Source: JAEUSF01 sp964484145 (lineage in GTDB: Bacteria > Patescibacteriota > Doudnabacteria > UBA920). Taken from it: 8,708 nt of DNA. Within the stretch, counting starts at the first letter, position 1. Each line of letters begins with the position of its first letter. Made by a program: the position numbers and the translations under genes. The notes under the pieces are model-generated. The model was given only the letters and a program-made list of their open reading frames with translations. It was not told the origin of the DNA and searched no databases. The DNA is taken from positions 1 through 8,708 of the forward strand of contig CAZAED010000036.1 in NCBI GenBank assembly GCA_964484145.1, read 5' to 3'. Below are positions 1-5,725 of the stretch, piece by piece.

Positions 1-175
1 ACAAACTTGGTTAACAACCAAACGCCGCAATGTGAGTAAAGTGCTGTATGTAACACATCCCCAGGCGGGGTCTCGCATTACGACTTAATAGTCCTCAACT
101 TTTAACCGGTGCTGACGAGGAGGAGAGAACTATTTTCCCTGGTCTTTCGACCAGGACAAAGTTAATATAACTTAT
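1..175. other. Unassigned hairpin-rich segment, possible structured RNA
   Basis: I recognise no protein gene here. The segment is visibly less AT-rich than the intergenic DNA elsewhere in the window. It contains several perfect inverted repeats: TTGGTT/AACCAA at 7-21, CCCC/GGGG at 59-70, a 7-bp stem CCTGGTC/GACCAGG at 138-155 whose loop reads GAAA on the minus strand (a stable GNRA tetraloop), and AAGTTA/TAACTT at 159-173. AATAGTCCTC (around 87-97) can also pair in two blocks with GAGG and ACTATT (around 116-134). This density suggests a structured RNA or leader, more likely minus-strand because of the GAAA loop. The plus-strand string GCTGACGAGGAGG recalls part of the glmS ribozyme, but the other conserved glmS blocks are missing. 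The window edge cuts the segment off, so family and strand stay open. Confidence 0.3.
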
Positions 176-176
176 C

Positions 177-209
177 AAAAAAAAGTCTGCTCGTCAATAC
201 TGCGAGCAG
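177..209 (-). terminator. Rho-independent terminator downstream of the sunset-domain gene
   Basis: Read on the minus strand, a perfect 7-bp stem CTGCTCG/CGAGCAG with a 9-nt loop is followed by AC and eight Ts (177-184). It lies about 80 bases beyond the stop of the minus-strand gene at 291-662, across the scaffold gap. This placement fits the end of that transcript and supports the scaffold join. Confidence 0.75.
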
Positions 210-246
210 GTTGTAGTTAATTGTTAATTGTTTCCCCACCCTACCA

Positions 247-256
247 NNNNNNNNNN
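247..256. other. Scaffold gap of 10 Ns
   Basis: Ten undetermined bases. A round number like this is usually a placeholder, so the true gap length and the reading frame across it are unknown. The gap falls where the last residues of the minus-strand sunset-domain gene would be expected. Confidence 0.95.
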
Positions 257-290
257 CAGCCTTCCTAAACCCCGCAGCCACAGCTTCGGC

Positions 291-662
291 TTAAGTCTTA
301 AAACACATTTCCGGCTTAACAATTTTGTAGGAAGCGCCGCCCGGCATATGGTAAATTTTCCCGCCCGTGCCAATATTACCCTTTATTTTACAATCATCGG
401 GATTAACAGTTCCCGAAAGTGAGGTTGTAGCTTTTACTGCCTCCACTCCCAAAACTGCCTGCTCCCCTGCTTGTGGGTTAATTTTTTGCTCTTTTGAATT
501 ATTTGTGCTATAATTATTTAAATTTCTGTTGCTTTGCCGGTTGTTTTTTTCGTATCTACCCACCCCTATGCCAACCAAAAACACCAACACAAAGCACGCG
601 GCTAAAACAAACTTTTGCTTGTGAGTTTCAGACCAAATTTTTAATTGCTCGTAAGTAACCAT
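291..662 (-). CDS. Membrane-anchored sunset-domain protein, C-terminus interrupted by TAA
   Basis: The 123-residue product has a short cytoplasmic N-terminus, one transmembrane helix (about 18-36) and a polar Asn/Ser/Gln-rich linker (38-88). From residue 91 it has a domain with CKIKGNI, GKIYHMPGG and a final KPEMCFKT. I recognise this as the small 'sunset' domain, common in CPR proteins and often attached to thermonuclease-like or surface proteins; its biochemical role is not established. With a single N-terminal anchor, the domain is probably displayed outside the membrane. The domain stops too early. The stop codon at 291-293 is followed in the same frame by AEAVAAGFRKA, the expected end of the domain, up to the scaffold gap. 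The family normally has Glu where the TAA sits. The gene may therefore be a recent pseudogene, a read-through case or a base-call error. It diverges from the methyltransferase gene, 62 bases away. Confidence 0.75.
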   Translation of the reverse strand: MVTYEQLKIWSETHKQKFVLAACFVLVFLVGIGVGRYEKNNRQSNRNLNNYSTNNSKEQKINPQAGEQAVLGVEAVKATTSLSGTVNPDDCKIKGNIGTGGKIYHMPGGASYKIVKPEMCFKT

Positions 663-724
663 AATATTGGCTTAATGTTAGCATTATTTTACATAATCTA
701 TCAAATGCCAGTTAGAAACAAAAT

Positions 725-2092
725 ATGCGCTACGGATTCGTTTTAGGGAGGGTTTACACTCTTTCAATGGCTGAAATTTTAGCTGTTTTAAGCGGAGCCG
801 ATGCCTCTTTAGGTCTTTTAGACAACCCGGTTTCAATTATTGAAGCCTCTTTTGAAGTGCTTATAATAGAAACAGAAAAACCTTTACAGGTTGAAAAGCT
901 GCAGCATAAATTAGGCGGATGTATAAAAATTCTCCAAATTTGCGACGAGCTAAAAAAAAGAGAATTTGATTCCGTGAACTTCTCACTCCAGCACTATTTC
1001 AAACCCAGCACAATGAAAAAAGTCTTTTTAAAAGACTACAAAGGTAAAATCCAATTCGGCGTAAGTATTTATTTGTTAGACGAAGAACTAGCCCAAAGAC
1101 CCGCCTTTAATAATCAAAATTTTAGAAACAACAACTCCCCTTCCGGTAACAAACCGGAAATGCGTCAAAATAATATTTTCATTGAACCAAAAAAGATTGG
1201 CATGATGATAAAAAAGACTCTTACGGAAACCGGGGCTAGCGTAAGACTTGTTTTACCAGAAATGAATTCCCTTTCTTTGGCTTCTGTGGCCGTAACCGGC
1301 AACTTACTCCTCCAAAAAGGCGCTGAAATTTGCATTATTGCGGGCAAAGAAAAAATTTACACAGCAAAAACTTTATGCGTGCAAGATTTTGAAGACTACG
1401 GTCGCCGCGACTACCAACGTCCTGTTAGGGACGAAAAACAAGGCATGATCCCGCCTAAAGTCGCGCAGGTAATGCTTAACTTAAGTGGTTGTAAAAACGG
1501 CAATACCATACTAGACCCTTTCTGCGGTATTGGAACTATAGTTCAAGAAGGCTTGCTTCTTGGCTATAGAATGTTCGGATCAGACATAAACCGTGTGGCT
1601 ATAAGAGGAAGCGAACAAAATTTAGAATGGTTTAGGAACCGCTACAAAATTGCTCCGGGTAAATATATTATAAGTGTTTCCGATGCCACGAAAGTTTCAG
1701 AACTAATTGGCAAAGAAAAAATTGGCGGAATAGTTACAGAATGTACCCTAGGACCAATATACGGCAGTTATCCAAAAGAGCACGAAATAAAGAAAAATTT
1801 TGCAGACTTAACCAACCTTTACACCGAATGCTTTAAGGAATTTGCCAAATTCCTGCCAAAAGGGGCTAAAATTGTTATGTGTATACCAGCTTATAAAAAA
1901 GGCAGGCACGACTATGAAAAGCTTCCCGGTCTTGACTTCGGGGGCGCTTTAGGATATAATTTTATAAGTTTAATCCCCTCCCCTGTAGCTAAAAAATACA
2001 AGTTTTTAAAGCTTACGGAACGCGGAACAGCTATTTACGACCGCAAGGACCAAATAGTGGCAAGGGAAATAGTTATTTTTGAAAAACAATAA
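725..2092 (+). CDS. Trm11/Trm-G10-family SAM-dependent tRNA methyltransferase
   Basis: The product has 455 residues. The N-terminus (YGFVLGRVYTLSMAEILAVL) is the usual opening of the Trm11/Trm-G10 group, followed by a region of THUMP-like size up to about residue 215. A diagnostic linker follows at 220-260, with QDFEDYGRRDYQRP, then RD and GMIPPKVAQVMLNL. The Rossmann methyltransferase domain starts with motif I DPFCGIGT (264-271), and SDIN a little later fits the SAM ribose-binding acidic position. Relatives methylate the exocyclic amine of guanosine 10 in tRNA. The usual D/N-PP-Y catalytic motif IV is not present: the equivalent stretch reads TECTLGPIYG from residue 338. The fold and cofactor site look intact, but the exact base and reaction should be treated as uncertain. 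The start is the first in-frame ATG and gives the conserved N-terminus. There is no Shine-Dalgarno sequence (AAACAAAAT precedes it). Confidence 0.85.
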   Translation: MRYGFVLGRVYTLSMAEILAVLSGADASLGLLDNPVSIIEASFEVLIIETEKPLQVEKLQHKLGGCIKILQICDELKKREFDSVNFSLQHYFKPSTMKKVFLKDYKGKIQFGVSIYLLDEELAQRPAFNNQNFRNNNSPSGNKPEMRQNNIFIEPKKIGMMIKKTLTETGASVRLVLPEMNSLSLASVAVTGNLLLQKGAEICIIAGKEKIYTAKTLCVQDFEDYGRRDYQRPVRDEKQGMIPPKVAQVMLNLSGCKNGNTILDPFCGIGTIVQEGLLLGYRMFGSDINRVAIRGSEQNLEWFRNRYKIAPGKYIISVSDATKVSELIGKEKIGGIVTECTLGPIYGSYPKEHEIKKNFADLTNLYTECFKEFAKFLPKGAKIVMCIPAYKKGRHDYEKLPGLDFGGALGYNFISLIPSPVAKKYKFLKLTERGTAIYDRKDQIVAREIVIFEKQ

Positions 2093-2154
2093 CTTATAAC
2101 AATTAATATTTAACTGATAAGGCAGTAGCTGTTATAGGTTATTAATTATCAGTT
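2088..2154 (+). promoter_or_regulatory. Interleaved inverted repeats in the rpmA leader
   Basis: Two long inverted repeats interlock between the methyltransferase stop and rpmA. AATAACTTATAAC (2088-2100) pairs over 13 bases, with one G-U, to GTTATAGGTTATT (2131-2143). AACTGATAA (2112-2120) pairs perfectly to TTATCAGTT (2146-2154). Because they interleave, they form either a pseudoknot or two mutually exclusive hairpins. No U-run follows, so this is not a simple terminator. The position 16 bases before the L27 start fits a translational control element, but that function is inferred. Confidence 0.35.
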
Positions 2155-2170
2155 ATTAATCTAATATTCT

Positions 2171-2455
2171 ATGGCCCATAAAAAAGCCGGAGGCAGTACC
2201 GCCCTTGGGCGCGACTCAGTCTCCAAACGCTTAGGCGTTAAAATATTCGGTAACCAGGCTGTTAAAACCGGCCAGGTTATAGTTAGACAAAAAGGCAGTA
2301 AGTACCATGCCGGCAAAAACGTCCGACAAGGCAGCGACTCTACCCTTTACTCTCTTGCCAATGGCTTAGTTAAATTTCAGAACAAGCAAATTCGAAAATT
2401 CCACGGTAACCTACAAAAAACTAGGGTCGTTAGTGTTATAGCTTCTTCAAAATAG
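2171..2455 (+). CDS. rpmA: Large ribosomal subunit protein bL27
   Basis: The 94-residue protein matches bL27 along its whole length: AHKKAGGST at the N-terminus, GRDSVSKRLGVKIFG, then VIVRQKGSKYHAGKNVRQGSDSTLYSL. L27 sits at the base of the central protuberance of the 50S subunit, and its flexible N-terminus reaches toward the peptidyl-transferase centre. The protein starts directly with M-A-H-K and lacks the N-terminal extension that some Firmicutes cleave off. A usual Asn before GRDS is replaced by Leu (STALGRDS). In most bacteria rpmA follows rplU (L21); here its upstream neighbour is a tRNA methyltransferase and no L21 gene lies in the window. There is no Shine-Dalgarno sequence before the ATG. 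A strong hairpin terminator follows the stop codon immediately, so L27 ends its transcription unit. Confidence 0.97.
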   Translation: MAHKKAGGSTALGRDSVSKRLGVKIFGNQAVKTGQVIVRQKGSKYHAGKNVRQGSDSTLYSLANGLVKFQNKQIRKFHGNLQKTRVVSVIASSK

Positions 2456-2467
2456 ATCCCTAAATTT

Positions 2468-2510
2468 TATCCCATCTTTGGCCTGTGGCCAAAGATGGGA
2501 TATTTTATTT
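2468..2510 (+). terminator. Strong Rho-independent terminator after rpmA
   Basis: A 13-bp perfect stem (CCCATCTTTGGCC at 2471-2483, GGCCAAAGATGGG at 2487-2499) has a TGT loop and extends by three A-T pairs to 2468 and 2502. TTTTATTT follows. It begins 13 bases after the L27 stop. The upstream ATG at 2478 lies inside the stem, which argues against it as the start of the sigma-factor gene. Confidence 0.88.
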
Positions 2511-2540
2511 GTAACACTAGCCACAAAAATACGTTATAAT
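2511..2540 (+). promoter_or_regulatory. Promoter for the sigma-factor gene, leaderless arrangement
   Basis: A perfect TATAAT -10 box lies at 2535-2540, with GTAACA (4 of 6 matches to TTGACA) 18 bases upstream at 2511-2516. Six bases (ACCTGC) separate TATAAT from the ATG at 2547, so transcription would begin at or next to the start codon and give a leaderless mRNA. The promoter sits directly behind the rpmA terminator, so the sigma/DUF5667 pair appears to be transcribed independently. Confidence 0.6.
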
Positions 2541-2546
2541 ACCTGC

Positions 2547-3109
2547 ATGGAAATGCTTGAGCTTATTAAAGAAGCACAAAAAGGCAATAATAGCGCTTTT
2601 AGTCAAATTTACGACTCTTACGCAGACTTGCTTTTTCGCTTTATTAAAACAAAAGTGCAAAACCAGCAGGAGGCTGAGGACCTACTTCAGGAGGCTTTTA
2701 TTAAAGCCTGGAGAGCGTTGTCTCGCCTAAAAGCTGACCAAAGCCTTAAGCTCAAACCCTGGCTCTATACTATTGCCCACAACTGTGTAAACGACCACTT
2801 TCGGAAAATATACAGACGGCCTGAGAACTTAGAACTAGATGAAAATTTAAACATTTCGTCCGGCCGCTCGCCTGCCGAAGAATTAGTAATTTCGTCAGAT
2901 ATAGAAACATTAAAAAAGGTTATGGAAGGCCTGCCGCCTCAGTATAAAGAAATTCTTGAATTGCGATACATCCAGGACATTGACCCAAAGGCCTGTGCCG
3001 AAATTTTAAAAAAAATCCCGTCAGCATACGCGTTTTGCAATACAGAGCACTAGCTAAGCTTAGGGAAATTTTAGAACAACACCATGCTATGGAATCAAAA
3101 AAAATTTAA
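2547..3109 (+). CDS. Sigma-70-family (ECF-like) RNA polymerase sigma factor, needs a -1 frameshift
   Basis: Joined across the shift the product has 187 residues, normal for an ECF-type sigma factor. Region 2 covers about 20-90, with QEAEDLLQEAFIKAWRAL and KPWLYTIAHNCVNDHFRK (core binding and -10 recognition). Region 4 starts at LPPQYKEILELRY (119-131). The initial frame goes AEILKK at the A-run 3008-3015, then gives an unrelated IPSAYAF... and stops at 3053. In the -1 frame the protein continues as NPVSIRVLQYRALAKLREIL, the expected recognition helix and end of region 4, to TAA at 3107-3109. TTTAAAA (3005-3011) and AAAAAAA (3008-3014) are both in register for -1 slippage. The start at 2547 follows a TATAAT box; a longer upstream reading would begin inside the rpmA terminator hairpin. 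The last 26 bases overlap the next gene. A homopolymer error is the main alternative to real recoding. Confidence 0.85.
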
Positions 3110-3941
3110 TAAGGAAATTAAGGCTTTAAATAGCTTGCCTAAAGAAAGCTCTTTGCACCCTTTGCGCAAAGAGCAAATTAAGCAAGCTATAATGGCGGAA
3201 ATCAACTCTCCTGTCACTGAGAAAGAGACGGGCTGGGGCTTTGGCTGGAAGGAAAGGAACCTAACTTTTATACGTTATATTATAGCCAGCATATTAGGTT
3301 TGTCGTTAGTTGGCGGAACCACTTTCGCTTCTTCTAATTCCCTCCCAGGCGACACGCTTTACCCCATAAAACAAATAAAGGAAAAAATTGAAATTAGCTT
3401 AAAAGTCTCAGCTGAAGCCAAAGCAAAACTCCAGTCGCAGTTCGCGGAAGAGCGCCTTAAGGAACTTAGCCGGCTTAGAATGCAAAACCCACCCAAGGCC
3501 ACCCTAAGCAACTCCCAGCAAATAAATAACCAAAGCAACGAAAATGAAGCTAAGATTAATTTACAAAATGCCATAGAAACTTTAACTACTGTAAAAGAAA
3601 ATTTAGAGGCCAAAGGTAATACCCAGGCCGCTTCTTCTGTAGGACAAACTCTTTTAAGGTTAGAAGGCAGGCACGAAGGCGGCGTGGAAGTGGAGATTAA
3701 CCATAATAGCACAAGCACAAGTGGCCAAAGCCAGGTAAAAATTAAAACCGAAGAACCTAAAAATGAACCGGGAAATGAAAATAAAAATGTTAAAGGTATA
3801 AAAACCGACCAAAATTTACAAACAACTCAGACCGCGAGTTCTAGTCGCCCAAATAGCGGGATATTAAAAATAGACATACCTGCTAACATAAATGGCAATC
3901 AAAAAGACGGTCGTTCCAACGCTAACCGAAAAGATAATTAA
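3084..3941 (+). CDS. DUF5667 membrane protein, candidate anti-sigma partner
   Basis: The 285-residue protein has a charged cytoplasmic N-terminus of about 60 residues, one transmembrane helix (about 62-82), then SSNSLPGDTLYPIKQIKEKI (84-103), the hallmark opening of DUF5667. A Lys/Glu/Ala-rich helical, probably coiled-coil stretch follows (about 100-132). A second helical stretch around 152-195 gives way to a low-complexity Asn/Gln/Ser/Lys/Thr-rich tail to the end. The layout is cytoplasmic head, single membrane pass and extracytoplasmic sensor-like region, as in many anti-sigma factors. The gene starts inside the end of the sigma-factor gene in another frame, which implies translational coupling. 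No zinc-binding anti-sigma motif is visible in the head, so the anti-sigma role rests on context and topology. A second run of eight As (3097-3104) lies just after its start. Confidence 0.8.
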   Translation: MLWNQKKFNKEIKALNSLPKESSLHPLRKEQIKQAIMAEINSPVTEKETGWGFGWKERNLTFIRYIIASILGLSLVGGTTFASSNSLPGDTLYPIKQIKEKIEISLKVSAEAKAKLQSQFAEERLKELSRLRMQNPPKATLSNSQQINNQSNENEAKINLQNAIETLTTVKENLEAKGNTQAASSVGQTLLRLEGRHEGGVEVEINHNSTSTSGQSQVKIKTEEPKNEPGNENKNVKGIKTDQNLQTTQTASSSRPNSGILKIDIPANINGNQKDGRSNANRKDN

Positions 3942-3943
3942 TA

Positions 3944-3980
3944 AAAAAACCGCTGCCGTTAAAATAGGAAGCGGTTTTTT
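3944..3980. terminator. Two-way Rho-independent terminator between converging genes
   Basis: An 11-bp stem has AAAAAACCGCT (3944-3954) pairing with AGCGGTTTTTT (3970-3980) around a 15-nt loop. The GC core is followed by six Ts on the plus strand and by a T-run on the minus strand as well. It can therefore stop the plus-strand sigma/DUF5667 transcript and the minus-strand pyrG transcript. It begins 3 bases past the DUF5667 stop and 11 bases from the pyrG stop. Confidence 0.9.
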
Positions 3981-3990
3981 AAATCTAGAT

Positions 3991-5691
3991 TTATTTTGCT
4001 TTTATTTTCACCACTGCTTTCATAAAGCCGTTAAAGAGCGGGTGCGGAGAAAGAGGGCGGGAAAGAAATTCCGGGTGAAACTGACTGCCTACAAAAAACG
4101 GATGGTCTTTAATTTCAACTATCTCTACCAATTTACCATCAGGTGTGGTACCGGCAATTGTTAACCCTGCATTAACTAGTTGTTCACGGTAAGCGTTGTT
4201 AAATTCGTAGCGGTGGCGGTGGCGTTCTGAAATGGTAGCGCTGCCGGTCTTTTTTATTATGCCAGATGCTACATAGGAGCCTTCGGTGTGCGTACCTCGA
4301 GCAATAACGCAGTCCCAAGCGCCAAGACGCATTGTAGCGCCATATTCTCGGTTTAAAAGCTTTTTTTCCTGGTCAGGCATAATGTGTATAACCGGGTGCG
4401 GGTTATCGTCGTCCACCTCTGTAGTATTTGCGCCCTTAAGGTTTGCCACATTGCGAGCAAACTCAATGGTGGCCATTTGCATGCCATAACAAAGCCCCAA
4501 GTAAGGCACTTTACTTTCACGAGCATACTTAATAGTTTCTATCATTCCTTCCGTCCCCCTACTACCAAACCCACCCGGAACAACTATGCCGTCAAATTCT
4601 TTTAAAATTTTTGCCGCGCCGTGTTTTTCTATATCTATACTGGAAACCCAATGTAGGTTTGCTTTAACACCATTACTCCACGAAGCATGCTTAATAGCTT
4701 CTACCACTGAAACATACACGTCGGACAGTTTGTAGTCGCCGGTTTCAAAGTATTTTCCCACCACGGCAATATTAACAGCCTTTTCTGAATTATTTAGTTT
4801 GGTTATTTTAGAAAGTAAGTTGTTCCACTCTTTCATCCCGCTCTTTTTTGGCTTTAGCTTAAACTTTTCTAAAATTTTATCTGTAAATTTTTGCTGATCA
4901 AAGCTAAGCGGCACACGGTAAATGGTGTCTAAGTTTGGCGCAGATATTATATGAGAAGCCGGTACGCTAGTTATCCAGGCTAAGGTTTCTTTTCTTCTGT
5001 CGTCCACAGCTTTTTCGGCCCTGCAAACTAAAAAGTCAGGCTGAATACCGCTACCGTTTAAAATGCGCACAGAGGTCTGCATTGGCTTAGACTTCATTTC
5101 CCCAACAGAGGGAGGAGTTGGTAAGTAGCCCACGTGAATATGAATTACGTCCCGCCCGTCTCGGTACTTCATTATGCGGTTAGCTTCTATAAACAACACG
5201 TTCTGGTATTCTCCAACTGTACCGCCAATTTCCGCAATTACAAAGTCAGCCTTGCGCTCCTCGGCCGCCTTTTCCATTCTGCGAATTATTTCTTCCGGCA
5301 CGTGTGGCACAATTTCTACGTCTTCGCCGTCGTATTCAAAATTGCGTTCTTTTCGAATTATAGTCTGGTAAATTTGACCGTTAGTTACATAGTTGGAAGA
5401 CGATAGATCTGCATTCAAAAAACGTTCATAGTTTCCCACGTCCTGGTCTGTTTCCACCCCGTCTTTAGTTACAAAAACTTCACCGTGTTCCTGCGGGCGT
5501 ATAGTCCCTGCGTCTACATTTAAATACATATCCATTTTAACCGGCGCTACTGTATAGCCCCGACTTTCCAACAATGCCGCAAGCGAGGCGGTGGTAATGC
5601 CTTTTCCGACACTGGATATAACTCCGCCGGAAACGAATATAAACTTTGTATTTAATTTTTTAGCCTTTCGGGCTTTTATGTGATAGGACAT
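3991..5691 (-). CDS. pyrG: CTP synthase (glutamine-hydrolysing)
   Basis: This enzyme makes CTP from UTP, ATP and glutamine, the last step of pyrimidine nucleotide synthesis. The 566-residue protein has both family domains. The N-terminal amidoligase half opens with FIFVSGGVISSVGKGIT (17-33, P-loop Lys30) and contains the conserved NVDAGTIRP, HGEVFVTKDG and EIGGTVGEY stretches. The C-terminal class I glutamine amidotransferase half has the nucleophile elbow GLCYGMQ with Cys401, and the His-Glu pair in SQFHPEF (His539, Glu541), so the catalytic triad is complete. Tyr follows the Cys region where Leu is more usual (G-x-C-L-G-M-Q). It is about 20 residues longer than typical PyrG, partly through a Lys/Arg-rich extension of some 15 residues before the first strand; no later start fits. 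The gene ends against the two-way terminator and probably shares a transcript with the membrane protein 34 bases upstream. No Shine-Dalgarno sequence is visible. Confidence 0.97.
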   Translation of the reverse strand: MSYHIKARKAKKLNTKFIFVSGGVISSVGKGITTASLAALLESRGYTVAPVKMDMYLNVDAGTIRPQEHGEVFVTKDGVETDQDVGNYERFLNADLSSSNYVTNGQIYQTIIRKERNFEYDGEDVEIVPHVPEEIIRRMEKAAEERKADFVIAEIGGTVGEYQNVLFIEANRIMKYRDGRDVIHIHVGYLPTPPSVGEMKSKPMQTSVRILNGSGIQPDFLVCRAEKAVDDRRKETLAWITSVPASHIISAPNLDTIYRVPLSFDQQKFTDKILEKFKLKPKKSGMKEWNNLLSKITKLNNSEKAVNIAVVGKYFETGDYKLSDVYVSVVEAIKHASWSNGVKANLHWVSSIDIEKHGAAKILKEFDGIVVPGGFGSRGTEGMIETIKYARESKVPYLGLCYGMQMATIEFARNVANLKGANTTEVDDDNPHPVIHIMPDQEKKLLNREYGATMRLGAWDCVIARGTHTEGSYVASGIIKKTGSATISERHRHRYEFNNAYREQLVNAGLTIAGTTPDGKLVEIVEIKDHPFFVGSQFHPEFLSRPLSPHPLFNGFMKAVVKIKAK

Positions 5692-5725
5692 AAGGAATTT
5701 AAAATTTAAGATTGAGATTTAAAAG

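Noticed and set aside
2..88. Open plus-strand frame from the left edge, about 29 residues
   Set aside because: The residues resemble no family I know, and the stretch lies in the hairpin-rich segment. An open frame this short at a window edge is expected by chance.
1..94. Minus-strand ATG frame (MRDPAWGCV...) open to the left edge
   Set aside because: The only SD-like GAGG is about 14 bases from the ATG, the residues are unrecognised, and the frame is too short to separate from chance.
110..160. glmS ribozyme or hammerhead ribozyme on the plus strand
   Set aside because: GCTGACGAGGAGG matches one glmS block and the hammerhead CUGANGAG core. The glmS AUCGA and CGGCGGGUG blocks and the hammerhead GAAA are all missing, and no glmS gene follows.
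228..422. Plus-strand open frame across the N gap
   Set aside because: It includes undetermined bases and runs antisense to the sunset-domain gene, whose protein is recognisable.
2478..2546. Upstream ATG for the sigma factor at 2478
   Set aside because: It lies inside the rpmA terminator stem and upstream of the TATAAT box. The added 23 residues do not look like sigma sequence.
3359..3718. Minus-strand 119-residue frame opposite the DUF5667 gene
   Set aside because: It is a shadow: the opposite strand encodes the recognisable DUF5667 motif and coiled-coil, and this frame gives an unpatterned hydrophobic sequence.
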